Positions 17,369 to 27,060 of a DNA stretch of 44,058 nucleotides are shown here, in pieces. Each line of letters opens with the position of its first letter. Position 1 is the first letter of the stretch. The position numbers and the translations under genes were made by a program. The stretch is from Bacteroidales bacterium (GTDB taxonomy: Bacteria; Bacteroidota; Bacteroidia; Bacteroidales; UBA3824): contig JAGCDD010000082.1 of assembly GCA_017651345.1 (NCBI GenBank), forward strand, positions 1 through 44,058, written 5' to 3'. The notes beneath the pieces are model-generated. The model was not told the DNA's origin and ran no database searches. It saw only the letters and a program-made list of their open reading frames with translations.

Positions 17369-17440
17369 TAGCCGAGCTGGGAATCGAACCCAAATTTACG
17401 GTTTAGGAAACCGACGTTCTATCCATTGAACTACTCAGCC
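17369..17440 (-). tRNA. tRNA-Arg (anticodon CCT)
   Basis: Cloverleaf folds by eye: acceptor GGCTGAG with CTCGGCT (two wobble pairs), D-stem GTTC/GAAC, anticodon stem TCGGT/ACCGT with loop TTCCTAA (anticodon CCT, reading AGG), T-stem TTGGG/CCCAG with loop TTCGATT, discriminator A. CCA is not encoded. The outermost anticodon-stem pair (27-43) is T-T, a small oddity. Confidence 0.93.
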
Positions 17441-17531
17441 GTTTTTGCGGTGCAAATGTACTAATTTTTGGGTATATTCAAAAAAATATCGGCGTTTTGG
17501 CAAAATTTTTTTCCGGACGGCGATTTTTTTA

Positions 17532-17539
17532 TAATTTTG
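17532..17539 (+). promoter_or_regulatory. -7 box for slyD
   Basis: TAATTTTG matches TAnnTTTG, 25 nt before the slyD start; the -33 region is a T-run. Confidence 0.45.
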
Positions 17540-17564
17540 GCGGAAATTTAACGAATTTATCAAG

Positions 17565-18167
17565 ATGAAAATATCTAAAAACAAAGTTGTAGCGATTACT
17601 TACTCGCTCACAACCGAGCAGGGTGGACCTGTGGTAGATCAGGCAACCGACGACCGTCCTTTGGAGTTCCTTTTCGGACGCGGTATGCTTCTCGAAAAGT
17701 TTGAATCATATCTCGACGGACTTGCCGAAGGCGACAAGTACGCTTTCCATCTTTCGCCTGCCGAGGGTTATGGCGAATACAACGCTCAAATGGTTGTAAG
17801 CATTCCTCGCAGCGCTTTTGCTGCTGTTGCTGAGAAATATCTCGAAGTGGGCAACACCCTTCCTATGCAAGACAATCACGGAAACCACCTACAAGGTACT
17901 ATCAAAGAGGTGGGCGCTGATAAAATCAAGATGGATTTCAACCACCCGATGGCAGGCAAAGACCTTTATTTTGAGGGAGTTGTAAAAACTATCCGCGACG
18001 CTTCGGAGGAGGAAATCGAACACGGCCACGTTCATCATGAGGGACAATGCTGCGGTCACGGACATTGCCACGAACACGGCGACCACGATCACTGCGAGCA
18101 CAAAGATGATCCCAACCACGAGTGCTGCCACAACACAGGTCACTGTGGACATCATCACGACGAATAA
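17565..18167 (+). CDS. slyD: FKBP-type peptidyl-prolyl isomerase SlyD with metal-binding tail
   Basis: 200 aa cis-trans prolyl isomerase and chaperone. The FKBP domain is split (about 1-70 and 120-147) around the insert-in-flap chaperone domain (about 70-120); LEFLFGRGMLLEKFE and FHLSPAEGYGEYN are diagnostic. From residue 150 on comes a tail of about 50 residues with 17 His and 7 Cys, expected to bind Ni, Zn or Cu; in E. coli the SlyD tail feeds nickel to hydrogenase maturation. No hydrogenase or urease genes are in this window. Alone in its transcript, with its own promoter-like box and a strong terminator. Confidence 0.93.
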   Translation: MKISKNKVVAITYSLTTEQGGPVVDQATDDRPLEFLFGRGMLLEKFESYLDGLAEGDKYAFHLSPAEGYGEYNAQMVVSIPRSAFAAVAEKYLEVGNTLPMQDNHGNHLQGTIKEVGADKIKMDFNHPMAGKDLYFEGVVKTIRDASEEEIEHGHVHHEGQCCGHGHCHEHGDHDHCEHKDDPNHECCHNTGHCGHHHDE

Positions 18168-18184
18168 TTTTTTATCGATTTTAT

Positions 18185-18213
18185 AAAAAACGCACCAAAA
18201 CGGTGCGTTTTTT
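18185..18213. terminator. Intrinsic terminator between slyD and gtrA-like gene
   Basis: CGCACC (18191-18196) pairs with GGTGCG (18202-18207) across loop AAAAC, with A-run before and T-run after, so it can end both convergent transcripts. Confidence 0.88.
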
Positions 18214-18668
18214 TATTCCTGTTCTATGTTCTTTTTCCTAAAAATTATCAGTTTGCTAAACAGGTAGTTAGCCACCACTACAATGGCATTGGTAATTATT
18301 TTAGACACAATTTCTAAAATTCCAAGTTTTTCGATAAAGGTGTACATACAGAGCATATCCACACCGAGGGTTATTAGTCTGAAAAAGAAGAATTTAGAAG
18401 CCTCAAATACGTTTTCTTTGCCAGTTTTGCCGCGGCTTTCAAATACCCAAATCTTGTTGGTGATGTAGGCGCACATAACGGCAATAATCCAACTCAACAC
18501 ATTGGCTAACTTGTAGTTAACGCCAAAAACGGAGTTGATTATCCAAAACGCTATAATGTTTACCAACGTGCTTACACAGCCGAAAATAACGTAGAATACC
18601 ACCTGACGGTATTTTTGAAACAGCGTTTTAAGGTCGTGATTTGCAATTATCTCTCTTAATGTCTCCAT
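18213..18668 (-). CDS. GtrA-family membrane protein (second copy)
   Basis: 151 aa with four membrane helices of the GtrA family (VVFYVIFGCVSTLVNIIAFW, LANVLSWIIAVMCAYITNKIWVF, FFFFRLITLGVDMLCMYTF, IVVANYLFSKLIIF). The NKIWVF and NYLFSKLIIF segments are diagnostic. It starts 8 nt downstream of a lipoprotein gene on the same strand. Likely role in lipid-linked sugar handling; partner glycosyltransferase not seen here. Confidence 0.87.
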   Translation of the reverse strand: METLREIIANHDLKTLFQKYRQVVFYVIFGCVSTLVNIIAFWIINSVFGVNYKLANVLSWIIAVMCAYITNKIWVFESRGKTGKENVFEASKFFFFRLITLGVDMLCMYTFIEKLGILEIVSKIITNAIVVVANYLFSKLIIFRKKNIEQE

Positions 18669-18676
18669 TTTTTAAG

Positions 18677-19183
18677 TTATTCTTCTGCGCTGCATTGTAG
18701 CGAGTTGAGTACCATATCGGTTTCTTGTGTGTCTACGTCGTCGGTGTATGATATTACAATAAAGTATACTAACGGGGCTTTTTTTGCGTGTGCTGTAACA
18801 AATAGCCAATTGATGCCTCGGTTGTTGCCGTTGCCTGAAATAGAAAAGCCTGCAAGTGTTTGATTATCAAATTCTTTGCGGTTGCTGTCGCTGATTTTTG
18901 TTTGGCTGTCTAACGCTAAGTTCTGAGTTTTTTGGCGGTAAACCGTTTGCATAAGGCTGTCTGTATTTTCGATGCCTTCGCTGTCGGTGAGGTGTATAGC
19001 AACGCCCAGACGCTCGTTGAAGCAGTTGAACACTTCGCCATCATCAGAGGTTATCTGCATATCCTCGTAGCCTGTGAATGAGAGGCTAATCTTCTTGCTT
19101 TCAATTAGTTTTGGCATTGGTTTGGCACATCCGCTGAGGATTATCGCCAAAAGAAAGTATAATATAATAAGGTGTGGTTTCAT
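18677..19183 (-). CDS. Lipoprotein of unknown function
   Basis: 168 aa. Signal peptide MKPHLIILYFLLAIILSGC with lipobox LSGC (Cys19). The mature part has mixed alpha/beta character (ISLSFTGYEDMQITSD, GINWLFVTAHAKKAPLVYFIVISYTDD) like the small PsbP/DUF1795-type ligand-binding proteins, but the family is not certain. It forms an operon with the following GtrA-family gene and shares a 85-nt divergent promoter region with the flippase gene. Confidence 0.7.
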   Translation of the reverse strand: MKPHLIILYFLLAIILSGCAKPMPKLIESKKISLSFTGYEDMQITSDDGEVFNCFNERLGVAIHLTDSEGIENTDSLMQTVYRQKTQNLALDSQTKISDSNRKEFDNQTLAGFSISGNGNNRGINWLFVTAHAKKAPLVYFIVISYTDDVDTQETDMVLNSLQCSAEE

Positions 19184-19203
19184 TTGCCGTTATGATTTGA
19201 GGG

Positions 19204-19211
19204 CAAAGGTA
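19204..19211 (-). promoter_or_regulatory. -7 box for the lipoprotein-gtrA operon
   Basis: TACCTTTG on the minus strand, 20 nt before the lipoprotein start; CTATTG-like sequence at the -33 distance (19231-19235) is a poor match. Confidence 0.5.
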
Positions 19212-19244
19212 ATATTTTTGTTTTAAACAGCAATAAATAATTTT

Positions 19245-19252
19245 TACCTTTG
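19245..19252 (+). promoter_or_regulatory. -7 box for the flippase gene
   Basis: TACCTTTG, 16 nt before the start; TTTG at 19217-19220 is about 24 nt upstream. Divergent from the lipoprotein promoter. Confidence 0.55.
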
Positions 19253-19268
19253 CGCCAAAGTAAAAACG

Positions 19269-20720
19269 ATGTCGGATACAGAGTCGAAACCCGAAAACCT
19301 TAAAAAGAAAACCGCCGACGAACTATTTTGGAGCGGTCTTGGGAGCGTTGGGCAGCAAGTGTTGAACCTGATGTTTGGCATTTTTCTTGCCCGCATTCTT
19401 AGCGAGTCGGACTACGGAATGGCAAACCTTTTGGCGGTGTTTGTTACTCTGTCGTATCTGATTAAAGAGGGCGGATTTCGTGTCGCGCTCATTAATCGCA
19501 AAAATGTAACTTTCGACGACTACAACTCTGTATTTTGGACAAGTTTGCTTGTTGGGCTTTTGCTTTTTTTGATTTTCTTTTTTCTGATGCCCTTATTTGC
19601 AGACTTTTTGAATGAACCCGAACTTACTGCTTTGGGGCGGTTCCAGTTTTTTGGTGTTTTGATTTCGAGCCTCAGCACAGTGCCTAACGCAATATTGACT
19701 AAAACCCTGAAAAATAAATTGATAGCTAAATCTACTTTTGTGGCAGTGGTGGTTTCGGGGTCGCTTGGTGTAACATTGGCTTACAACGGTTTTGCATATT
19801 GGGGAATAGCAGCGCAAAACAATTGTTTTGTGGCAGTTAATATGATTTGTATGTGGGTTTACAGTGGTTGGAAACCAAAATGGAAGTTTACCTTCAAACC
19901 AGTTTTGGAGATGCTGCCGTTTAGTATCAAGTTGTTGATTTCTAATATATTTACATCTTTGGGCGACAATCTTTTCACATTTATTATTGGCAAATCTTAC
20001 AACAAATATCAAGTGGGAATCTATGCTCAGGGTGCCAAATGGACAACATTGGGTCAACAAACCATCCACACAGCTCTCGAAGGCGTGGCTCAACCCGTAA
20101 TGGTGAAAGCCGCCGACAACGAAAAAGCTTTGGTATTTAATAAGTTGATGCGCTATTGCGTGTTTGTTTCGTTTCCGTGTATGTTGGGTTTCGGATTTGT
20201 TTCGCCTGAGTTAATTCCCTTAGTGATAGGCGATAAGTGGATTCCTTCGGTGGCGGTTTTGCAAATTTTGTGCATTTGGGCAGCGTTTTATTCCACTTAT
20301 CATTTGTACAACAAGCAGTTGCTATCGTGCGGACAATCGGGTGCGCTTATGTGGATTACCATTTTCAGATGCGTTGCGCAGATTTTGACATTGTTTTTCA
20401 CTCTTAGCCACGGACTTGAATGGATTGCCGTAGGATATGTTTCGGTAAATCTTTTGTTTTTGGTGGTAATTCACATTATTACTCGAAGGTTTATAAATAT
20501 TACTGTAATTCAGGTGGTTAAAAACATTGCCCCGTATCTTTTGGCAGCTGTTTGCTCAATAGGAGCTGCTTGGTGGGTATCTTCTTTTGTATCAAATGTT
20601 TACGCAATTATTGTAGTTAAAATTACAGTAACTGCTGCGCTCTATGTTGGTTCGCTTTACGTGAGTGGTTCGGTAATGCTTAGAGAAACAATAGGTTACG
20701 TTAAAGAGCATATTTCCTAA
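19269..20720 (+). CDS. Polysaccharide flippase (Wzx/MOP superfamily)
   Basis: 483 aa integral membrane protein of the MOP superfamily with roughly 12-14 helices. The N-terminal LFWSGLGSVGQQVLNLMFGI followed by FLARILSESDYGMANLLAVF is the classic start of Wzx/TuaB-like lipid-linked oligosaccharide flippases. Internal FGVLISSLSTVPNAILTKTL and SYNKYQVGIYAQGAKW also fit. It moves undecaprenyl-PP-linked glycan units across the inner membrane. It is not in a glycosyltransferase cluster here; nearby GtrA proteins are the only other glycan-lipid genes. Confidence 0.9.
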   Translation: MSDTESKPENLKKKTADELFWSGLGSVGQQVLNLMFGIFLARILSESDYGMANLLAVFVTLSYLIKEGGFRVALINRKNVTFDDYNSVFWTSLLVGLLLFLIFFFLMPLFADFLNEPELTALGRFQFFGVLISSLSTVPNAILTKTLKNKLIAKSTFVAVVVSGSLGVTLAYNGFAYWGIAAQNNCFVAVNMICMWVYSGWKPKWKFTFKPVLEMLPFSIKLLISNIFTSLGDNLFTFIIGKSYNKYQVGIYAQGAKWTTLGQQTIHTALEGVAQPVMVKAADNEKALVFNKLMRYCVFVSFPCMLGFGFVSPELIPLVIGDKWIPSVAVLQILCIWAAFYSTYHLYNKQLLSCGQSGALMWITIFRCVAQILTLFFTLSHGLEWIAVGYVSVNLLFLVVIHIITRRFINITVIQVVKNIAPYLLAAVCSIGAAWWVSSFVSNVYAIIVVKITVTAALYVGSLYVSGSVMLRETIGYVKEHIS

Positions 20721-20817
20721 CTTACTGCCCTAAATCGTTTAACCACACCTTTCTTAATTATTAAGTAATTATTTGGAGTATTAAAAATAATTAATTTTCA
20801 AGTAGTAATTAATATCA

Positions 20818-20825
20818 TACCTTTG
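20818..20825 (+). promoter_or_regulatory. -7 box for the DUF2490 gene
   Basis: TACCTTTG with a T-rich -33 region; it is 56 nt before the start codon, giving a short 5' leader. Confidence 0.55.
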
Positions 20826-20881
20826 CAGTGGAAATATTTACCATTTTTACCATCCGTTAAATCTGATAAATAATTATAATA

Positions 20882-21547
20882 ATGAAACAAACAATCAAAT
20901 TCACTGCTTTTTTATTTTCTATATTTTTTGCTACCTCACTGAGCGCACAAACTAAAAATTTATTCACATTAAATCCTGTTTTTACTATCGAAAAAGAATT
21001 TTCGCCCGAACTCTTAGTAGGTGCCGATTCTGAAGCAAATTATTGTAATGCAGCCAATTCAAAAGATGTTAGTATAAAACCTTTTATTGAATATGCGCCA
21101 ATTAATCACCTAATTGTAGCTGCTGATTACCGTGTTAAATACGAAGTGGAAGATGGCGAATCTGCTTGGCAAGGTCGTCTTGGGGTTTCTACTACGGGTG
21201 AGTATAATTTTAATAATTTATTATTAGATTGCCGCCTAAAATACACTCTCTACACCGACGATTACGACGAGGATACCAAAGATCAAAATTTTCGCACAAG
21301 ATTTCAAGCCCAATATGAGATAAATTCCATAGAATTAACACCTTATGTAAGTTATGAATGGTTTTATAATATTCCTCGCCGTCTTGTTGATCGCGACCGT
21401 TGGACATTAGGCATCGACAAAAAAATTTCTAATCGATCTTATATCGGTTTTGAGTATCAGTTAGAAAAAAATTTTAACAATGAAGACCCTCTTGAAACCG
21501 ACATTGCCGAACACGTATTTTCGATAGCGTATACGTTTGAGTTGTAG
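20882..21547 (+). CDS. DUF2490 outer-membrane beta-barrel protein
   Basis: 221 aa with a signal peptide (cut near SLSA-QTK). The mature part alternates polar and aromatic residues (LLLDCRLKYTLYTD, SIELTPYVSYEWFYN, SYIGFEYQLEKNF) and ends in HVFSIAYTFEL, a barrel-closing strand with a hydrophobic end. NFRTRFQAQYEI and the pattern of ten or so strands fit DUF2490, a Bacteroidetes-wide outer-membrane family of unknown role. Single gene with its own promoter. Confidence 0.8.
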   Translation: MKQTIKFTAFLFSIFFATSLSAQTKNLFTLNPVFTIEKEFSPELLVGADSEANYCNAANSKDVSIKPFIEYAPINHLIVAADYRVKYEVEDGESAWQGRLGVSTTGEYNFNNLLLDCRLKYTLYTDDYDEDTKDQNFRTRFQAQYEINSIELTPYVSYEWFYNIPRRLVDRDRWTLGIDKKISNRSYIGFEYQLEKNFNNEDPLETDIAEHVFSIAYTFEL

Positions 21548-21608
21548 GTTGTAGTTTTGCGAATTTGATTTTATTGCTCTAAAAATTTTTTTTCCGCCCG
21601 ATTAATCT

Positions 21609-21616
21609 TATATTTG
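21609..21616 (+). promoter_or_regulatory. -7 box for dnaX-recF
   Basis: TATATTTG matches the consensus, 25 nt before dnaX; the upstream region is T-rich. Confidence 0.55.
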
Positions 21617-21641
21617 TGATTTGAAAAAGCAAGTATAATTT

Positions 21642-23393
21642 ATGGAAAATTTTATTGTATCGGCAAGGAAGTACCGCCCGGCATCGTTCGACACCGTGGT
21701 AGGGCAGGGGAGCATCACCGCTACTCTCAAAAATGCGATTAAAAACAATCAGTTGGCGCAGGCATATCTGTTTTGCGGTCCGCGTGGTGTGGGCAAAACC
21801 ACTTGTGCGCGTATCTTTGCCAAGACTATCAACTGTATGAACCTTACCGACGACCTCGAAGCGTGCAACGAGTGCGAGTCGTGTCGTGCGTTTAACGAAA
21901 ACCGCTCGTACAATATTCACGAACTCAATGCCGCATCTAACAACTCGGTTGACGACATTCGCCAACTAATTGACAAAGTGCGCATTCCGCCGCAAATCGG
22001 TAAGTACAGCATCTACATTGTCGACGAGGTGCATATGCTCTCAACGGCGGCGTTCAACGCTTTTCTTAAAACCTTGGAAGAGCCGCCCGCACACGCCAAA
22101 TTTATACTTGCCACAACCGAAAAACACAAGATTCTGCCTACCATTCTATCTCGCTGTCAGATATTTGACTTTAATAGAATGAAGGTGGAGGACATTGTGG
22201 GGCACCTTCAAAACCTCGCCAAAAAAGAGGGCGTGGATGCCGACATCGACGGTTTGAATGTGATTGCGCAGAAGGCCGACGGCGGTATGCGCGACGCTCT
22301 TTCGTTCTTCGACCAAATTGTGAGTTTTTCGGGCAAAAAGTTTACATATCAGGACGTTATCAACAACCTCAATGTTCTTGATTACGAGTATTATTTTAAA
22401 CTTGTGGACTATTTTCTTGCCGGAGATATCAATAATTCGTTGCTCACTTTCAACGAAATTTTGAGCAAAGGCTTTGACGCTCACCACTTTGTAAGCGGAC
22501 TTAGTCAGCACATCCGCGATATTATGGTGTGCCGCGACCAATCTACTCTTCAACTTTTGGAAGTGGGCGCAGGTATCCGCGACCGTTACAAACAGCAAGC
22601 CGAAAAAGTTTCGCTGCCTTTTCTCTATACCGCATTGAATATCACCAACAAATGTGACCTCGACTATCGCGAGAGCAAGAGCAAACGGCTTTTGGTGGAA
22701 CTTATGCTAATGCAACTCTGCAATATTGGCAACAAGATTACAGGTCAGGCAATTGCAGCCGCTCCGCAGCCAATTGCGCAACCTGTACAGCAGCCAATGC
22801 CTCAGCAAGTGGCACAGCCTGTTCAGCAACCTCAGACGGTAACGCCGACGCAACCTCAACCCGCTGCTGTTTCAACTCCAAATTCGCAATATCAGCAGGC
22901 AATCGACGACCGCAAAAAGGCGTCGCAGATTTCTATCAAAGATTATCTGCAAAACAAGACCGCAACCACTGCCGCACCTGCTCAGCCCGCTCAGCAACAA
23001 GCAGCGCAGCAAAACGAGATTATAACTGAATGTCAGCCTTTTACACAAGAGCAATTGGCTGATCTTTGGAAAAAATTGGCTGAGATTTACCGCACCAAAA
23101 AACCTCGCTTGCACGCAATTTTCTCGTCGGGAATTCCCGAAATTAAAGAGAATTACGTGTTGGAGATGAGCCTTCAAAACTCGCTTCAAGAGCAGGCTAT
23201 CAACGAGGTGAAAGATGGCTTTATCAATTATCTCCGCAAGCAGTTGCGCAACGGTAAAATTGATGTGGTGACCAAAATCGACGCCACGAAGGGTTCTGCG
23301 GTAATTTACACTGACACAGATAAATACAACTATCTGAACCAACAGAATCCCAACCTCGACATCTTTAAAAAAGACCTCAACCTCGATTTCTAA
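21642..23393 (+). CDS. dnaX: DNA polymerase III subunit gamma/tau
   Basis: 583 aa clamp-loader ATPase. Walker A GPRGVGKTT is at 46-54, the zinc-binding Cys are C65, C75, C78 and C81, Walker B YIVDEVHML has D128/E129, and sensor 1/arginine finger LSRCQ is at 169-173. A Gln/Pro/Ala-rich linker (about 365-460) leads to a tau-like C-terminal domain (QLADLWKKLAEIYRTKKPRL...), which would bind the polymerase. There is no obvious slippery site in the linker for a programmed gamma frameshift. RecF begins only 3 nt after its stop. Confidence 0.95.
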   Translation: MENFIVSARKYRPASFDTVVGQGSITATLKNAIKNNQLAQAYLFCGPRGVGKTTCARIFAKTINCMNLTDDLEACNECESCRAFNENRSYNIHELNAASNNSVDDIRQLIDKVRIPPQIGKYSIYIVDEVHMLSTAAFNAFLKTLEEPPAHAKFILATTEKHKILPTILSRCQIFDFNRMKVEDIVGHLQNLAKKEGVDADIDGLNVIAQKADGGMRDALSFFDQIVSFSGKKFTYQDVINNLNVLDYEYYFKLVDYFLAGDINNSLLTFNEILSKGFDAHHFVSGLSQHIRDIMVCRDQSTLQLLEVGAGIRDRYKQQAEKVSLPFLYTALNITNKCDLDYRESKSKRLLVELMLMQLCNIGNKITGQAIAAAPQPIAQPVQQPMPQQVAQPVQQPQTVTPTQPQPAAVSTPNSQYQQAIDDRKKASQISIKDYLQNKTATTAAPAQPAQQQAAQQNEIITECQPFTQEQLADLWKKLAEIYRTKKPRLHAIFSSGIPEIKENYVLEMSLQNSLQEQAINEVKDGFINYLRKQLRNGKIDVVTKIDATKGSAVIYTDTDKYNYLNQQNPNLDIFKKDLNLDF

Positions 23394-23396
23394 ACT

Positions 23397-24464
23397 ATGA
23401 AGATTAAAAGGCTGACACTTGTAAATTTTAAGAACCACCAAAGCCGCGAGTTTGAGTTCAACAAAAAGATTGTTTGCATTACCGGCAGCAATGGCGTGGG
23501 CAAGACCAATATTCTCGACGCGCTTTACTATCTCTCTTTCAGTAAGAGTTTTATCAACGCCGCTGACAATCTCAATATCTTAAACGGTGAGGAATTTTTT
23601 ACTGTGCGCGGCGTTTACGAAATCGACGGAATGGACGAGAATATTGTGCTGTCGTTTCACCGTCAAAAGGGTAAAACCTTGAAACGCAACGACAAAGAGT
23701 ACGAAAAAATCTCCGACCATATTGGACTGATTCCACTTGTGATTATCAGTCCGCAAGATATTCGGCTTATTTTCGACGGCAGCAGCGAACGTCGCCGCTT
23801 TGTGGATTCGGCTGTGGCTCAAAACGATAGCGCATTTCTTGCTGCTCTTCAAAACTACAACCGTGCCTTGATGCAGCGCAATAAATATCTTAAATCGGCA
23901 GACAAGGTTTTTGACCCTAATATGCTGCAAATGTGGGATATGCATTTGATTTCAAACGCAAAGAAACTCTACGAAGGTCGCCGTGCTTTTATCGACGCCT
24001 TCACCCCTGAGTTTCAAAAATATTACAAGTCGATAAGCAACGGCAACGAAGTGCCTGATTTAAAGTATTTTTCGCAGTTGGAAAACTCCGATATGGAGAC
24101 CCTCTTGCGGCAGAGTGTCGACAAAGACCGCATACTTCAATACACGTCGTGCGGCGTTCACAAAGACGATTTGATATTTGAAATCAATTCGCTCGCCCTC
24201 AAAAACTGCGGTTCGCAAGGACAGCAGAAAACTTTTCTCGCCGCCCTCAAACTTGCCCAATTTGTTTACCTTCGTCAGTGTGGCAAATCGCCCATCCTCC
24301 TTCTCGACGATATTTTCGACAAACTCGACTCTGCTCGTGTGCAAAATATTGTAAATCTGATACTTGGTAGTGGATTTGAGCAAATTTTCATTACACACAC
24401 ATCCGCCGATGATATGCGCCGACTATTTGGCAGCGACGATGCGTGTCAAGTGGTGGAATTGTAA
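23397..24464 (+). CDS. recF: DNA replication and repair protein RecF
   Basis: 355 aa SMC-like ATPase that helps load RecA at single-strand gaps. Walker A is GSNGVGKTN at 30-38, the ABC-type signature GSQGQQK at 272-278 and Walker B LLLDDIFDKLD at 301-311; INAADNLNILNG and SSERRRFVDS also fit RecF. Its ATG is 3 nt after the dnaX stop, so it is translated from the same message; in many bacteria recF follows dnaN instead. Ends 2 nt before the convergent EVE-NADAR gene. Confidence 0.94.
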   Translation: MKIKRLTLVNFKNHQSREFEFNKKIVCITGSNGVGKTNILDALYYLSFSKSFINAADNLNILNGEEFFTVRGVYEIDGMDENIVLSFHRQKGKTLKRNDKEYEKISDHIGLIPLVIISPQDIRLIFDGSSERRRFVDSAVAQNDSAFLAALQNYNRALMQRNKYLKSADKVFDPNMLQMWDMHLISNAKKLYEGRRAFIDAFTPEFQKYYKSISNGNEVPDLKYFSQLENSDMETLLRQSVDKDRILQYTSCGVHKDDLIFEINSLALKNCGSQGQQKTFLAALKLAQFVYLRQCGKSPILLLDDIFDKLDSARVQNIVNLILGSGFEQIFITHTSADDMRRLFGSDDACQVVEL

Positions 24465-24465
24465 A

Positions 24466-25503
24466 CTATCTCAGCATATCCCTTACCTTCATCAACGCAA
24501 ATCCGAGATGGTTTTCACCCTGCCATTGAGCGGGGTCGAGAACGCGGTCGTCGGATTCTTCAAGTCCAATGCCCCAAATCTTGTCGTAGGGACTTGCCTC
24601 AGCCAAAATTTTGTTGCCGGTAGAGAGCAAAAAGTTTTTCAATGCGGGATTTTGAGAGAATTTTGCGTAGTTGCCCTCGATAACAATGCGGTCTTTGTGG
24701 AGGTTCCAAACTGTATCGTCGTAGTTTTTCACCAGTTTGCCCAATTTCTTAAACTCTTGTGGAGTTTTGGCTTGAAATATTTTTTGATAAATATCCAAAT
24801 CGTTGAACATCAAAGCCTTTGATGCCATCATATATTGTTCAGTGGTGAAATATTTTATACCCGAAACGCAAAAATTGCAAGCGTACCATTGGCTCAGGCA
24901 AGTTTTCTGGACAGGTTCGTGCGGAGTTTCGTGCCAAAAGAACACAAAATCTTCGCGGGTATATTGTTTCAGGAGTTTGTCAATAGAGTACTTCACGGGT
25001 GCGGACGGTTGATATTGGTCGCCTAATCCGAAAGCCGAGCAGTCAAAATAGGTTTGTTGTTTAAAAATGTTCATATTTTTTTCAAGAAATCTAATCCAAA
25101 GGCTATGCGGAGAGTAAATATTGGGCAAAATCCGTCCCGAATGTCCACCCGTCCAATCAAAATTTGGGAAAATCTTTTGCAACTCGTCAGCCGGCAACAC
25201 AGGGAAATACAGCGGATTGATAGCCACATCAATTTTCATATCCATATAATAGACCTCGCGCCCCTGACCCGACCAATCTTCGCCGAGGTACGGGTCTGAA
25301 ATAAAATGTCCGCTCATACAGATACCATTGTTTTGCGTCCCGCCGCACTTAACGAGGAAAAAACTGTCGCCATTCTTTGCCTTTTCGTGTTCCCAATCAC
25401 TCCAATTGAATGTTTCGTTGTTAATATTCTTAATGGCAGATTCAAAATCGTCGTATTTAAAACTCGAAATATCCGGATTCCAAAACAAGATTACTGTATT
25501 CAT
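24466..25503 (-). CDS. EVE-like domain fused to NADAR domain
   Basis: 345 aa, start taken at the Met of MNTVILFWNPDIS (25503), just after a promoter. Residues about 1-140 look like an EVE/PUA-type domain: WNPDIS at the start, NWSDWEHEKAKNGDSFFLVKCG, GICMSGHFISDPYLGEDW, YYMDMKID and DWTGGHSGRILP match the pattern of EVE-like domains found with restriction and base-modification systems. Residues about 184-345 are NADAR (YbiA/DUF1768): LSQWY, EQYMMASKAL, GNYAKFSQNPALKNFLLST, DKIWGIGL and W-G-N-LG-ALM-VR at the end. NADAR members can remove ADP-ribose from guanine bases. So the fusion may read and repair modified nucleic acid; the reading part is inference. No DarT-like toxin is adjacent. Confidence 0.75.
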   Translation of the reverse strand: MNTVILFWNPDISSFKYDDFESAIKNINNETFNWSDWEHEKAKNGDSFFLVKCGGTQNNGICMSGHFISDPYLGEDWSGQGREVYYMDMKIDVAINPLYFPVLPADELQKIFPNFDWTGGHSGRILPNIYSPHSLWIRFLEKNMNIFKQQTYFDCSAFGLGDQYQPSAPVKYSIDKLLKQYTREDFVFFWHETPHEPVQKTCLSQWYACNFCVSGIKYFTTEQYMMASKALMFNDLDIYQKIFQAKTPQEFKKLGKLVKNYDDTVWNLHKDRIVIEGNYAKFSQNPALKNFLLSTGNKILAEASPYDKIWGIGLEESDDRVLDPAQWQGENHLGFALMKVRDMLR

Positions 25504-25530
25504 ATAAGTAGGTGTTAATTGTTTACAATG

Positions 25531-25562
25531 CAAATATAGGAAATTTTTTGCAATGTGGCAAG
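25531..25562 (-). promoter_or_regulatory. Promoter of EVE-NADAR gene with CTTGCCAC at -33
   Basis: Minus strand: TATATTTG (25531-25538) with CTTGCCAC starting at 25562, 24 nt upstream, in the place of the -33 TTTG. The same element marks the two neighbouring promoters. Confidence 0.6.
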
Positions 25563-25649
25563 GGATTGTTGAGATATAACAAAAAACAAATTATTGCCAC
25601 TAGCCCACTGAAATATTTTGAACAGAAAACACATTTGCGATTGGTTGTT

Positions 25650-25677
25650 GTAGAGACGGTGTGCACACCGTCTCTAC
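25650..25677. repeat. 28-nt perfect palindrome
   Basis: GTAGAGACGGTGTG is followed at once by its exact reverse complement. It lies between the ends of the esterase (stop side) and the promoter of the EVE-NADAR gene, both on minus. It resembles the GTAGAGACG-type palindromic repeats scattered in many genomes and may also act as a transcript end for the esterase. Confidence 0.85.
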
Positions 25678-25703
25678 GGATGGCGTCCCAACGTATTGAA
25701 TCC

Positions 25704-26894
<1,191 letters not shown>

Positions 26895-26916
26895 TTAAAT
26901 GTTGAATGATGATGGG

Positions 26917-26947
26917 CAAATTTAATTAAAGTGTTTGTAATGGCAAG
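26917..26947 (-). promoter_or_regulatory. Promoter of esterase gene with CTTGCCA at -33
   Basis: Minus strand: TAAATTTG (26917-26924) with CTTGCCA starting at 26947, 23 nt upstream. The leader is about 30 nt. Confidence 0.55.
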
Positions 26948-27007
26948 GCTTTTTGAGTGAATATTTTTTGTTTTTATATCTTGCCACATTGCCCTATTTT
27001 AGTCATG

Positions 27008-27042
27008 ATGTGGCAACTTATTTATTCGATAAGTTGCCACGT
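27008..27042. repeat. Hairpin 1 of the GTGGCAA family
   Basis: GTGGCAACTTAT (27010-27021) pairs perfectly with ATAAGTTGCCAC (27029-27040) over a 7-nt loop, extended by one wobble and one A-T pair. Copy of the same design as the hairpin 53 nt downstream. Confidence 0.85.
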
Positions 27043-27060
27043 TAACATTTCTTAACTATG

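Noticed and set aside
17310..17393. Longer N-terminus for the first gtrA
   Set aside because: It would translate through the tRNA-Arg gene; the Met at 17309 gives a normal GtrA length.
17369..17440. tRNA-Arg as integration site of a mobile element
   Set aside because: No integrase beside it, no direct repeat of the tRNA end in the window; xerD is 11 kb away and looks housekeeping.
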